This document shows, piece by piece, positions 1 through 6,115 of a stretch of 6,566 nt of DNA. Below the pieces are notes generated by a model, which was given only the letters and a program-made list of their open reading frames with translations, ran no database searches and had not been told where the DNA came from. Within the stretch, counting starts at the first letter, position 1, and the number at the start of each line of letters is the position of its first letter. Made by a program: the position numbers and the translations under genes. The stretch covers positions 1 through 6,566 of the forward strand of contig CAZWRV010000164.1 in assembly GCA_964636325.1 (NCBI GenBank), given 5' to 3'. The DNA is from CAZWRV01 sp964636325. GTDB lineage: Bacteria > Verrucomicrobiota > Lentisphaeria > Victivallales > GWF2-50-93.

Positions 1-405
1 CCGTCGACGTCGGCATACTGCCAGGGCAGGCAGAGGCTGTCCGAGGAAAAGCTGGGATGCGTGTTCAGGCATGTCAGGGACTCGCTGGAGTCGCAGGCGG
101 ACGGGAAGTTCAGGTGGCGGGGCAGGAATGTCAGGATCGTGGACGGCAGCACGGCGACGACGGCCGACACTCCGGAGAACCAGAAGGAATATCCGCAGCA
201 CCCCAGGCAAAAGAAGGGCTGCGGATTCCCCATCATCAGGCTCCTCGCAGTGTTCTCCCTGGCCACCGGGGCGCTGCTCCACATGGAGCCGGCGTGCTTC
301 GCCGTCGGCGAGCAGGTGCTCTTCAGGCAGATCATGGGGCTGTTTTCGGCCGCCGACGTGGTCCTCGCCGACAGATCATTATCACTTAAAGGAAAAGGGC
401 GAGGA
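1..405 (+). pseudogene. IS4-family transposase relic, middle part only, truncated at both sides
   Basis: Frame 1 is open from the left edge to a stop at 403-405. It reads like the core of IS4-family DDE transposases: STSAYCQGRQRLSE, then VRIVDGSTATTADTPENQ with the first catalytic Asp (codon 142-144), then GCGFPIIRLLAVFSLATGA, LFRQIM and DVVLADR with the second catalytic Asp (codon 370-372). Family similarity stops right after ADR (about 375). The last ten codons (SLSLKGKGRG) look unrelated. The C-terminal half with the YREK signature and catalytic Glu is missing, so this cannot be an active transposase. The N-terminus lies outside the window. Family members are about 400 residues; roughly 125 are visible. 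I see no IS end at the break, so a deletion or a second insertion probably removed the 3' part. Family assignment is from remembered motifs, not a search. Confidence 0.85.
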
Positions 406-475
406 TGAAGAGGGGAAGTCCGGCGGCGGTAAAGACTCCGCAAAGGATCAGGAAGGCCTGCCGTTTTAATTTCAG
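386..475 (-). CDS. Possible tiny single-span membrane peptide, or the C-terminal scrap of a membrane protein
   Basis: The - strand frame is open from 532 down to a TAA at 388-386. It ends with a basic stretch (LKLKR) followed by a strongly hydrophobic run, AFLILCGVFTAAGLPLFILA, and LFL at the C-terminus, which looks like one transmembrane helix. There is no in-frame ATG, GTG or TTG. The only plausible start is a CTG at 475-473, with GGAG about 8 nt upstream, giving about 29 residues. Without that start it would be the tail of a longer gene cut by rearrangement, convergent with the transposase relic that ends about 10 nt away. The frame upstream (532-476) encodes GFPGFFITYWGGAGN, which is less convincing. 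No family recognised. Low confidence, because short hydrophobic frames arise by chance. Confidence 0.22.
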   Translation of the reverse strand: MKLKRQAFLILCGVFTAAGLPLFILALFL

Positions 476-601
476 ATTTCCTGCTCCACCCCAATATGTG
501 ATGAAAAATCCGGGAAAGCCCCTTATACGCTTTCAGGGATATGCGCCGGAAATCTGAACAAGGTGAATCGGACAAGTCGTGTCCGCCATCTCGCCGCGTT
601 C

Positions 602-714
602 CTGAAACTTGCCTCAAGGACGTCGCACGATCCGAGTGCGACATAAAAAACGAGCTGGGCTCGGCATTCCCAGGAAGGCCGCTCTCGGATCGAGCGGCGC
701 ACTAAAAGTTTCAG
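602..714. repeat. Structured inverted-repeat element with two loop-complementary hairpins
   Basis: The ends are a perfect 9-bp inverted repeat, CTGAAACTT (602-610) and AAGTTTCAG (706-714). Inside are three hairpins. Hairpin 1 (622-642) is GTCGCAC / GTGCGAC with loop gatccga. Hairpin 2 (651-663) is CGAGC / GCTCG with loop tgg, with an alternative CTGGG (655-659) / CCCAG (669-673). Hairpin 3 (678-698) is GCCGCTC / GAGCGGC with loop tcggatc. The loops of hairpins 1 and 3 are exact 7-nt reverse complements, so they could kiss. The two whole hairpins also pair over 17 of 21 positions plus one wobble. The AAGTTTC ends recur in the array at 6273-6566. It could be a non-autonomous mobile repeat, a structured RNA, or part of the mannosidase leader. 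Confidence 0.7.
651..674 (-). repeat. Dispersed hairpin repeat, copy 1 (relative at 6088-6115)
   Basis: Read on the - strand this is CCTGGGAATGCCGAGC followed by CCAGCTCG. The + strand copy after the phosphatase gene begins CCTGGGAACGCCGAGCTCCAG. The two match except for one transition (T/C), one missing base in the stem and the final pairs. This is a second inverted copy of one repeat family within 6 kb, here embedded inside the 602-714 element. Confidence 0.6.
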
Positions 715-779
715 ACCGACAAATCCGCATGTTGGGAATAACATTTTCTAGGCAAACTCTGCTGGCCGACACGGCGCTA

Positions 780-805
780 TTGTATTTTGCCCTTACCCCT
801 ATAAA
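780..805 (+). promoter_or_regulatory. Weak candidate promoter for the alpha-mannosidase
   Basis: A TATAAA box (800-805) lies about 60 nt before the mannosidase start, with TTGTAT (780-785) upstream. The spacing is only 14 nt, short of the usual 16-18, so the -35 assignment is doubtful. It is the best match I see between the structured repeat and the gene. No operator palindrome is evident. Confidence 0.25.
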
Positions 806-865
806 TTCCCTCTCTCTCGCAAGTCCTTGTAACTTTCCGTCAAAAAACATACCGGAGGAATCTCA

Positions 866-3800
866 ATGGTGCTCAATCCCGAATGGAGGCAGCGTATCTC
901 CCACTGGATCAACACGATGCCCAGGCTGTTCTACGCGGAGCTCGGAAGCGTCGAGTTCGAAGGCTTCACAACTATGGACCAGCTCACGGCCGAGCAGGCC
1001 GTCAAGCGCCAGTTCAAGCACATGCCGCCCGGCACGGAATGGGGCGCAAAGTGGGAATACGCCTGGTTCAGGGCGAAGGTGGCCGTTCCCGGAAGCGCCG
1101 CAGGCCGCCGCATCGTGCTGAAGACCGACTCCTGGCCGAACGAGTCCGCGGTATATGTCGACGGAATCAATGCCGGCGCAAACGACCATTTCCACCGTTA
1201 TCTGACTCTTGCACGGAAGGCGAAGGGCGGCGAGAAGTTCGATGTCCTGATCGAAGCATACGCGGGGCACGGACCCCTCGTATGCGGCGGCGGGCCTTGT
1301 CCGGACGGAGTCGAGACCGTCCCCGAGCCGCCGCCCATGCAGACGAAGGCTGGATGCTGCTCCTTCGGAATTTGGTTCGAGGAGGTCTACCAGCTCTGGC
1401 TGGACGCCGAGACTCTCTTCCAGCTCCGCGAATGCATCGCCGACAAGGAATCGCTTCGCGTCGCCGAGATAGACGACGCCCTGAAGGAGATGACGCTCGT
1501 CGTCGACCTTGAGCTGCCCCGCGAGGAGATGATGGAAACCGTCCGCAGAGGACGTGCCGTCCTCAAGCCGCTCCTCGACGCAAAGAACGGCTCGACCGCG
1601 CCTTTCATGCACTGCTTCGGCCATTCGCACATCGACGTGGCCTGGCTGTGGCCGCTGCGCGAGACGGAGTCGAAGTGCGCGAGGACCTTCGGCACACAGC
1701 TTGCGCTCATGGAGGAGTATCCCGAATTCAAGTTCCTGCAGAGCCAGTGCCACCTCTACTGGATGGTCAAGAACCACTACCCGAAGCTCTATGCCAGGAT
1801 CAAGGAGGCCGCGAAGAACGGCCAGTGGATCCCCGACGGCGGCATGTGGGTGGAGTCCGACACCAACGTAACCAGCGGCGAAAGCCTTATCCGCCAGTTC
1901 ATCCACGGCAAGCGCTTCTACAAGGAGGAGTTCGGATTCGACAGCGAGATGATGTGGCTGCCGGACGTCTTCGGCTATTCAGGCGCCCTGCCGCAGATCA
2001 TGGGCGGCTGCGGAATCAAATACTTCTCCACGCAGAAGATATTCTGGAACTATCCCGGCGGCGACAAGTTCCCGTACAACCTCTTCTGGTGGGAGGGGAT
2101 CGACGGCTCCAGGGTGCTCTCGTACTTCCACAACGACTACAATTCGATGACGGATCCCAAGTCGGTCTTCACCCGTTGGAACGAAAGGGTGCAGAAGGAC
2201 ACCACGCACCCCGGCCGCCTCATGCCTTTCGGACACGGCGACGGCGGCGGCGGGCCGACCAGGGACCACATCGAGTTCCTGCGCCGCATGAAAGACCTTC
2301 AAGGCGCCCCTAAATGCCATATCGGAACGCCCGCGGCATTCTTCAAGAAGGCGAAGACCGAGAAGATACCCGCATGGTTCGGCGAGCTCTACTTCCAGGC
2401 CCACCGCGGAACCTACACATCTCAGGCGAAGACCAAGAAGGGCAACCGCAAATGCGAGTTCGCACTCCGCGAGGCCGAGCTTTGGGGCGCCGCCGCCTCG
2501 GCCCTTGCGAAATTCGCATATCCGCTCGAACAGGCCGACTCACTGTGGAAGGCGGTCCTGCTAAACCAGTTCCACGACATCATCCCCGGCTCCTCCATCG
2601 CCCGCGTCTATGTCGAGGCCGAGGCGCTCCACGCCGACGTGATAGCAAAGGCCGGCACCATCGCCGGCGAGGCCCGGCTCAGCATGGCGAAGCAGGAGAG
2701 GAACGCCGCCACCGTATTCAACTCCCTCTCCTGGAGCCGCGACGGCGTCGTCGAACTTCCTCCGAACTTCAAAGGCGCCGAGGACGAGGACGGCCAGATT
2801 CTGCAGACCCAGAAGCATGACGGCCGAGTCTTCGCGCTCGTCGGAGGCGTCCCCTCGTGCGGCTGGAGGACCGTCCGCAACTCCGCCATCGTCCCGCCGA
2901 GGCACGGAGGCGCAGCCAGGGCCACGAAGAACAGCCTGGAGAACGAGTTGGTCAAGGCCGTCTTCAACTCCTGCGGCGAACTGGTGAGCTTCACCGACAA
3001 GAAGACCGGTATTGACATTGCCGCCGGAACCTGCAACAGGCTGAGGCTCTACAAGGATGTCCCCGGCTGGTTCGACGCCTGGGACATCGACAGCATCTAC
3101 AAGCTGCAGCCGGTGGAAATACCCGCCGCGGCCGAGATACATGTCGGAGCCGAAGGACCCATATTCGCCTCCATAACGGTCCGCAGGAAGTTCGGGAAGT
3201 CCGAGCTGTCGCAGGAGATTGTCCTGCGCGCGGGCTCCAGAAGGCTCGATTTCCGGACGGTCGTCGAATGGCGCGAAAGCCACAAGCTGCTGAAGGTCAA
3301 CTTCCCCGTCAACGTCCGCTCCGAGGACGCACTGCACGAGATACAGTTCGGCCATATCCGTCGCCCGACGCACTCTTCCAAGCAGTATGACGCCGACAAG
3401 TTCGAGGTCTGCAACTACAAGTGGACCGCGCTCGCAGAGGAGAACCGCGGCGCCGCAGTCCTAAACGACTGCAAGTACGGGGTGAATGTCGAGAAGAACA
3501 GCATCAACCTCACGCTCCTCAAGTCCGCGCTCGCGCCGGACATGACCGCCGACAAGGGCCGCCAGGAGTTCACCTACTCGTTCTACTTCTGGGAGGGGCC
3601 GCTGGCCTCCAGCCGCGTAGTCCAGGAATCCTACGACCTCAACGTCCCGCTCTCCGTCGAGGACGGCGCCGCAGGCAGGAGGGAGCTCTTCGGAACCGAT
3701 TCGCCGTCCGTGATCGTCGAGACGGTCAAGCCCGCCGAGGACGGCTCAGGCGACATCGTCGTCAGACTCTACGAATCCGCTCGATCCTCAGTGGACTGCG

Positions 3801-3946
3801 AATTCCGCACGTCCTTGCCGGTGAAGACCGCCGCGGAGACCGACATGCTCGAAAGGGAGAAGAGAAAGCTCAAGCTCTCTTCCGGTGCGGTGAACCTCTC
3901 GTTCAGGCCGTTCGAAATAAAGACCTTGAGGCTGAAGGTGGGGTGA
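866..3946 (+). CDS. Alpha-mannosidase, glycoside hydrolase family 38 (MAN2C1/cytosolic type)
   Basis: A 1026-residue retaining, metal-dependent alpha-mannosidase that removes alpha-linked mannose from non-reducing ends. The ATG follows GGAGGA (854-859) at good spacing. There is no signal peptide, so it is probably cytoplasmic. Residues about 1-245 form the N-terminal beta-sandwich typical of the MAN2C1-like branch. The catalytic barrel follows: HSHIDVAWLWP with zinc ligands His255 and Asp257, then WLPDVFGYSGALPQ with Asp367 as nucleophile and zinc ligand, then GHGDGGGGPT (Asp459 in the glycine-rich loop, likely acid/base). NQFHDIIPGSSI carries His570, the last zinc ligand, in the helical middle domain. 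Residues about 625-1026 are the C-terminal beta domains. Length fits the family (about 1000-1050). It precedes the GH5-like gene by 99 nt and the two may be co-transcribed. Residue roles are assigned by family analogy. Exact linkage specificity and natural substrate are not readable from the sequence. A 347-codon antisense frame (863-1906) is a codon-bias shadow. Confidence 0.95.
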   Translation: MVLNPEWRQRISHWINTMPRLFYAELGSVEFEGFTTMDQLTAEQAVKRQFKHMPPGTEWGAKWEYAWFRAKVAVPGSAAGRRIVLKTDSWPNESAVYVDGINAGANDHFHRYLTLARKAKGGEKFDVLIEAYAGHGPLVCGGGPCPDGVETVPEPPPMQTKAGCCSFGIWFEEVYQLWLDAETLFQLRECIADKESLRVAEIDDALKEMTLVVDLELPREEMMETVRRGRAVLKPLLDAKNGSTAPFMHCFGHSHIDVAWLWPLRETESKCARTFGTQLALMEEYPEFKFLQSQCHLYWMVKNHYPKLYARIKEAAKNGQWIPDGGMWVESDTNVTSGESLIRQFIHGKRFYKEEFGFDSEMMWLPDVFGYSGALPQIMGGCGIKYFSTQKIFWNYPGGDKFPYNLFWWEGIDGSRVLSYFHNDYNSMTDPKSVFTRWNERVQKDTTHPGRLMPFGHGDGGGGPTRDHIEFLRRMKDLQGAPKCHIGTPAAFFKKAKTEKIPAWFGELYFQAHRGTYTSQAKTKKGNRKCEFALREAELWGAAASALAKFAYPLEQADSLWKAVLLNQFHDIIPGSSIARVYVEAEALHADVIAKAGTIAGEARLSMAKQERNAATVFNSLSWSRDGVVELPPNFKGAEDEDGQILQTQKHDGRVFALVGGVPSCGWRTVRNSAIVPPRHGGAARATKNSLENELVKAVFNSCGELVSFTDKKTGIDIAAGTCNRLRLYKDVPGWFDAWDIDSIYKLQPVEIPAAAEIHVGAEGPIFASITVRRKFGKSELSQEIVLRAGSRRLDFRTVVEWRESHKLLKVNFPVNVRSEDALHEIQFGHIRRPTHSSKQYDADKFEVCNYKWTALAEENRGAAVLNDCKYGVNVEKNSINLTLLKSALAPDMTADKGRQEFTYSFYFWEGPLASSRVVQESYDLNVPLSVEDGAAGRRELFGTDSPSVIVETVKPAEDGSGDIVVRLYESARSSVDCEFRTSLPVKTAAETDMLEREKRKLKLSSGAVNLSFRPFEIKTLRLKVG

Positions 3947-3999
3947 ATAAAGCCGGACGCCGGATACCGGATGACGGAAGTCCACAATCGGTTACCGTG

Positions 4000-4024
4000 C
4001 GCGGCGATTCTTCGCCGCGGTTTT
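4000..4024 (+). terminator. Intergenic hairpin with short T-run (weak terminator or attenuator)
   Basis: CGCGGCGA (4000-4007) and TCGCCGCG (4012-4019) form a perfect 8-bp GC-rich stem with loop TTCT, followed by GTTTT then CCC. Four T residues make a weak intrinsic terminator at best. It lies between the mannosidase stop and the Shine-Dalgarno of the GH5-like gene, so it may give partial termination or set a lower level for the second gene. It could equally be an mRNA-stabilising stem. Confidence 0.4.
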
Positions 4025-4033
4025 CCCAGTCTT

Positions 4034-4040
4034 AAAGGAG
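4034..4040 (+). promoter_or_regulatory. Shine-Dalgarno that fixes the GH5-like start
   Basis: AAAGGAG sits 5 nt before the ATG at 4046. The frame also has an upstream ATG at 3971, but that one has no Shine-Dalgarno, reads through the intergenic hairpin, and would add 25 residues (starting MTEVHNRLPCAAILRRG) that do not look like this family. The start at 4046 is therefore preferred. Confidence 0.75.
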
Positions 4041-4045
4041 ATAGC

Positions 4046-5029
4046 ATGAATCACTGGTCCGTCGACAAGGCGAACAAATGGTATTCCAGGCTACGCTGGC
4101 CCGTAGGCTGCAACTTCATCCCGAGCACCGCCATAAACCAGCTCGAAATGTGGCAGGCTGACACCTTTGATCCTGCGACGATTGACAGGGAGCTTGGCTG
4201 GGCGGCCGGCATCGGAATGAACACCGCAAGGGTCTATCTCCATGACCTCGCCTGGACGGGAGATCCTTCCGGCTTCAGGAAGAGGATCGACGAGTTTCTG
4301 CGGATCGCCGGGAAGCATGGCATAAGGCCGATCTTCGTCTTCTTCGACGACTGCTGGCTGGAGGATCCGAAGCCGGGAAGGCAGCCGGCTCCGAAGCCCG
4401 GCGTGCACAATTCAGGCTGGCTCCAAAGCCCTGGCAGGAAGGCTGCCGACGATCAGTCGGGCTGGCCGCGCCTGGAAAAATATGTGAAGGACGTCCTGAA
4501 ATCCTTCTGCAAGGACAGCCGCATCCTCATGTGGGACCTCTACAACGAGCCGGGAAACAGCAAGCGGGACGAGAAGTCGCTGCCGCTGCTGAAGGAGGTC
4601 TTCGGATGGGCCAGGGAGGTCGCTCCGGATCAGCCGCTCACTTCCGGCGTATGGGCTGAAAACAAGCCCATCAAGGAGTTCCAGATCGCGAACTCCGACG
4701 TGATCACCTTTCACCACTACGACGTCGCCGAAGATCTGATACGGCAGATCGCGGACTTGAAAATACATGGCCGTCCTCTCGTCTGCACCGAATGGCTCCT
4801 CCGCGGGAAAAGCGATGTCGCAACCCATCTTCCGATCTTCCACAGGGAAAGGGTGGGATGCCTCAACTGGGGGCTCGTCGCCGGAAAGACCCAGACCATA
4901 TTCCCCTGGGGCAGCCCCGAAGGCGCGCCCGAGCCGAAGCTATGGTTCCATGATCTCCTCAGGAAAGACGGAACCCCGTTCGACATCAAGGAAATAGAAC
5001 TTTTCAAATCGCTGACACAACTTCAGTGA
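4046..5029 (+). CDS. GH5-like (clan A, cellulase-type) glycoside hydrolase, no signal peptide
   Basis: A 327-residue (beta/alpha)8-barrel hydrolase of the GH5-like group, often annotated as cellulase-family or 1,4-beta-xylanase. It starts with VGCNFIPSTAINQLEMWQ (strand 1 with the substrate-facing Asn/Phe), then GIGMNTARVYLHDLAW, then FVFFDDCW. MWDLYNEPGN carries Glu168 as acid/base. ITFHHYD is the strand-6 His/Tyr motif. LVCTEWLLR carries Glu249 as nucleophile, and LNWGLVAGKTQT is the last strand with its Trp. The length is that of a bare catalytic domain, with no carbohydrate-binding module, linker or export signal, so it probably acts inside the cell on short imported oligosaccharides. It follows the alpha-mannosidase by 99 nt in the same direction, which suggests joint use on a mannose-containing glycan. 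Whether the beta-linked target is mannan, glucomannan, xylan or an N-glycan core is not determined. Residue roles are inferred from family motifs. Confidence 0.85.
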   Translation: MNHWSVDKANKWYSRLRWPVGCNFIPSTAINQLEMWQADTFDPATIDRELGWAAGIGMNTARVYLHDLAWTGDPSGFRKRIDEFLRIAGKHGIRPIFVFFDDCWLEDPKPGRQPAPKPGVHNSGWLQSPGRKAADDQSGWPRLEKYVKDVLKSFCKDSRILMWDLYNEPGNSKRDEKSLPLLKEVFGWAREVAPDQPLTSGVWAENKPIKEFQIANSDVITFHHYDVAEDLIRQIADLKIHGRPLVCTEWLLRGKSDVATHLPIFHRERVGCLNWGLVAGKTQTIFPWGSPEGAPEPKLWFHDLLRKDGTPFDIKEIELFKSLTQLQ

Positions 5030-5062
5030 TTTGCACTGCATCCTCACTAAGTTTTCATACCA

Positions 5063-5083
5063 GGTGTCGGGTGTCAGGTTTCA
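5063..5083. repeat. Three tandem heptamers GGTGTCG-GGTGTCA-GGTTTCA
   Basis: Period-7 degenerate tandem repeat on the left side of the cloverleaf element. An inverted set of three lies at 5259-5279. It resembles the short tandem heptamer repeats known from some bacterial intergenic regions. Function unknown. Confidence 0.55.
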
Positions 5084-5091
5084 GCAAAATT

Positions 5092-5213
5092 GTAACCGTT
5101 AAGCTGGGTGTGTTCCTATGCAGCACACCCCCAAGTATGGCGACTTCGCCGAAGTCGGCATACTTCTCCCGGGCGAACTTAAATATACGCGCCGCCCCCA
5201 GCTTAACGGTTAC
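5092..5213. repeat. Cloverleaf-like element with 17-bp perfect inverted ends (MITE-like or structured RNA)
   Basis: GTAACCGTTAAGCTGGG (5092-5108) and CCCAGCTTAACGGTTAC (5197-5213) are exact reverse complements. Between them are further stems. GGGTGTG (5106-5112) pairs with CACACCC (5124-5130). AAGTATG (5133-5139) pairs with CATACTT (5159-5165) and continues, after one G/G mismatch, through CGACTTC / GAAGTCG around a GCC loop. A weaker GGGCG (5171-5175) / CGCCC (5193-5197) gives a third arm. A second, outer 10-bp inverted repeat (5050-5059 / 5222-5231) brackets the whole. No open frame inside looks protein-like. A non-autonomous transposable element fits the perfect ends, and a structured RNA fits the arms. 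No clear target-site duplication is visible. Confidence 0.75.
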
Positions 5214-5250
5214 GCAAAACTTATGAAAACTCAAGAGACAGCAGCTTTTT

Positions 5251-5256
5251 TATAAT
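5251..5256 (+). promoter_or_regulatory. Candidate -10 box (TATAAT) for the LpxH-like gene
   Basis: A consensus TATAAT directly follows a T-run (5246-5251) and lies 75 nt before the chosen start. I find no convincing -35 hexamer 16-18 nt upstream. GAGACA (5235-5240) is too close, so the promoter may be activator-dependent or the match accidental. If real, the phosphatase gene is transcribed separately from the glycosidases. Confidence 0.4.
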
Positions 5257-5258
5257 AC

Positions 5259-5279
5259 TGATACCTGAACACTGAACCC
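5259..5279. repeat. Three tandem heptamers TGATACC-TGAACAC-TGAACCC (inverted set)
   Basis: On the - strand these read GGGTTCA, GTGTTCA, GGTATCA, the same GGTNTCA-like pattern as at 5063-5083 but in the opposite orientation. They lie immediately 3' of the TATAAT box and so within the probable 5' leader of the phosphatase transcript. Confidence 0.5.
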
Positions 5280-5331
5280 TTGGCACCACCAATTGCAGGC
5301 TTATGTAATTGGCTCAAGGAAATCTGAAATC

Positions 5332-6078
5332 ATGAAATACAGGACGATATTCATAAGCGACGTGCATCTCGGGACAAGCGTCTCGCAGTCCGGAAGGCTC
5401 CTCGAGTTCCTGAAGGAGCACGAGTTCGAAAAGCTCTACCTCGTCGGGGACATCGTCGACATGACCGCCATCAGCCGCCGCTCATTCTCATGGGAGGAAA
5501 GCCACAACACGGTCCTCCAAAAGCTGCTCAGGCTCGCCAGGAAGGGCGTCCAGATTGAATATGTCATCGGCAACCACGACGTATTCCTCGAATTCTTCAT
5601 CCATGAGCACTTCGGCAACATACGCCTAAAGGAGCGCGATATCCACGTTACCGCCGACGGCAGGAGATGCCTGGTCATGCACGGGCACCAGTTCGACGGA
5701 GTCGTCACCAAGATGCCCTGGCTCTACTGGCTCGGCGACACCATGTATGATTTCGCCCTCTTCATCAACAGGGTTTACAACTGGTTCCGGAAGCTGCTAG
5801 GAAAGGACTACTGGTCGCTCTCGCTGTACCTCAAGTCGAAGGTCAAGAACGTCGTCAAGTTCATCGGCAGCTACGAACATCTTGTCGCCCACGAGGCCCT
5901 GGCCTCGAAGGACGTCGACACCGTCATAGTTGGCCACATCCACATGGCCGCGGACAAGGAGATCTCCGGAATCAGGTACCTTAACTGCGGGTGCTGGACC
6001 GAGTTCTGCTCCGCCGTCGTCGAGCACGAGGACGGCAGGCTCGAACTGCTCGACATAAAGCCGGCGAAGCAGGCATGA
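5332..6078 (+). CDS. LpxH-like metallophosphoesterase (probable UDP-2,3-diacylglucosamine diphosphatase)
   Basis: A 248-residue calcineurin-like phosphoesterase of the LpxH/LpxH2 type, which cleaves UDP-2,3-diacylglucosamine to lipid X and UMP in lipid A synthesis at the inner membrane face. All two-metal motifs are in order: SDVHLG (Asp10, His12), GDIVD (Asp40), GNHD (Asn81, His82, Asp83), HGHQFD (His117, His119) and GHIH (His202, His204). Residues about 128-178 are an aromatic and basic helical insertion (WLYWLGDTMYDFALFINRV onward) suited to membrane or acyl-chain contact, as in LpxH lids. The C-terminal signature reads NCGCWTEFC, where related proteins I recall have NxGDWVE. Length matches LpxH (about 240). 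The ATG at 5332 has AAGGA (5316-5320) upstream and places the first beta-strand at once; a TTG at 5293 would add 13 residues that look like leader sequence. A general phosphodiesterase role cannot be excluded. Confidence 0.82.
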   Translation: MKYRTIFISDVHLGTSVSQSGRLLEFLKEHEFEKLYLVGDIVDMTAISRRSFSWEESHNTVLQKLLRLARKGVQIEYVIGNHDVFLEFFIHEHFGNIRLKERDIHVTADGRRCLVMHGHQFDGVVTKMPWLYWLGDTMYDFALFINRVYNWFRKLLGKDYWSLSLYLKSKVKNVVKFIGSYEHLVAHEALASKDVDTVIVGHIHMAADKEISGIRYLNCGCWTEFCSAVVEHEDGRLELLDIKPAKQA

Positions 6079-6087
6079 TACTGCATC

Positions 6088-6115
6088 CCTGGGAACGCCG
6101 AGCTCCAGCTCGGCA
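6088..6115 (+). repeat. Dispersed hairpin repeat, copy 2, 10 nt after the LpxH-like stop
   Basis: GCCGAGCT (6097-6104) and AGCTCGGC (6107-6114) form a perfect 8-bp stem around CC, preceded by CCTGGGAAC. It is the inverted relative of 651-674. Its position right after a stop codon suggests it may stabilise or end the transcript, but no T-run follows, so it is not a classical terminator. Confidence 0.65.

Larger units (their letters stand above)
376..865. other. Gene-poor stretch between transposase relic and mannosidase
   Basis: It holds, in order, the possible small - strand peptide (386-475), an unremarkable AT-richer stretch (476-601), the structured repeat at 602-714, and about 150 nt of leader to the mannosidase. 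The longer open frames crossing it (for example + 609-1121 and - 614-850) run through hairpins and into the mannosidase in another frame, with no protein-like character, so I do not call them genes. Confidence 0.6.
5030..5331. other. 302-nt intergenic region: cloverleaf element, inverted heptamer repeats, TATAAT
   Basis: No gene is supported; a 66-codon + frame (5026-5226) only reads through the inverted repeat. From left to right it contains AGTTTTCATA (5050-5059), three heptamers (5063-5083), the element at 5092-5213, TATGAAAACT (5222-5231, exact reverse complement of the left decamer), a T-run leading into TATAAT (5246-5256), three inverted heptamers (5259-5279), and the leader of the phosphatase gene. 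Confidence 0.75.

Noticed and set aside
609..1121. 170-codon + frame overlapping the mannosidase start
   Set aside because: It reads through the structured element and then the mannosidase in another frame, giving Ser/Arg-rich low-complexity sequence.
863..1906. Long (347-codon) open frame antisense to the mannosidase
   Set aside because: It mirrors the GC-rich codon bias of the GH38 gene, has no recognisable motif, and the + strand frame carries the full catalytic signature.
3971..4045. Upstream ATG extending the GH5-like protein by 25 residues
   Set aside because: No Shine-Dalgarno, passes through the hairpin at 4000-4019, and the residues do not look like the family N-terminus.
5098..5207. 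Integron attC site (GTTAAGC / GCTTAAC resemble GTTRRRY / RYYYAAC cores)
   Set aside because: The core-like motifs are in the reverse order to an attC site, and no integron integrase or cassette genes are present. The same holds for GTTGAGC / GCTCAAC at 6472-6488.
5293..5331. TTG start extending the LpxH-like protein by 13 residues
   Set aside because: The extension is not family-like; the ATG at 5332 has AAGGA upstream and begins the first beta-strand directly.
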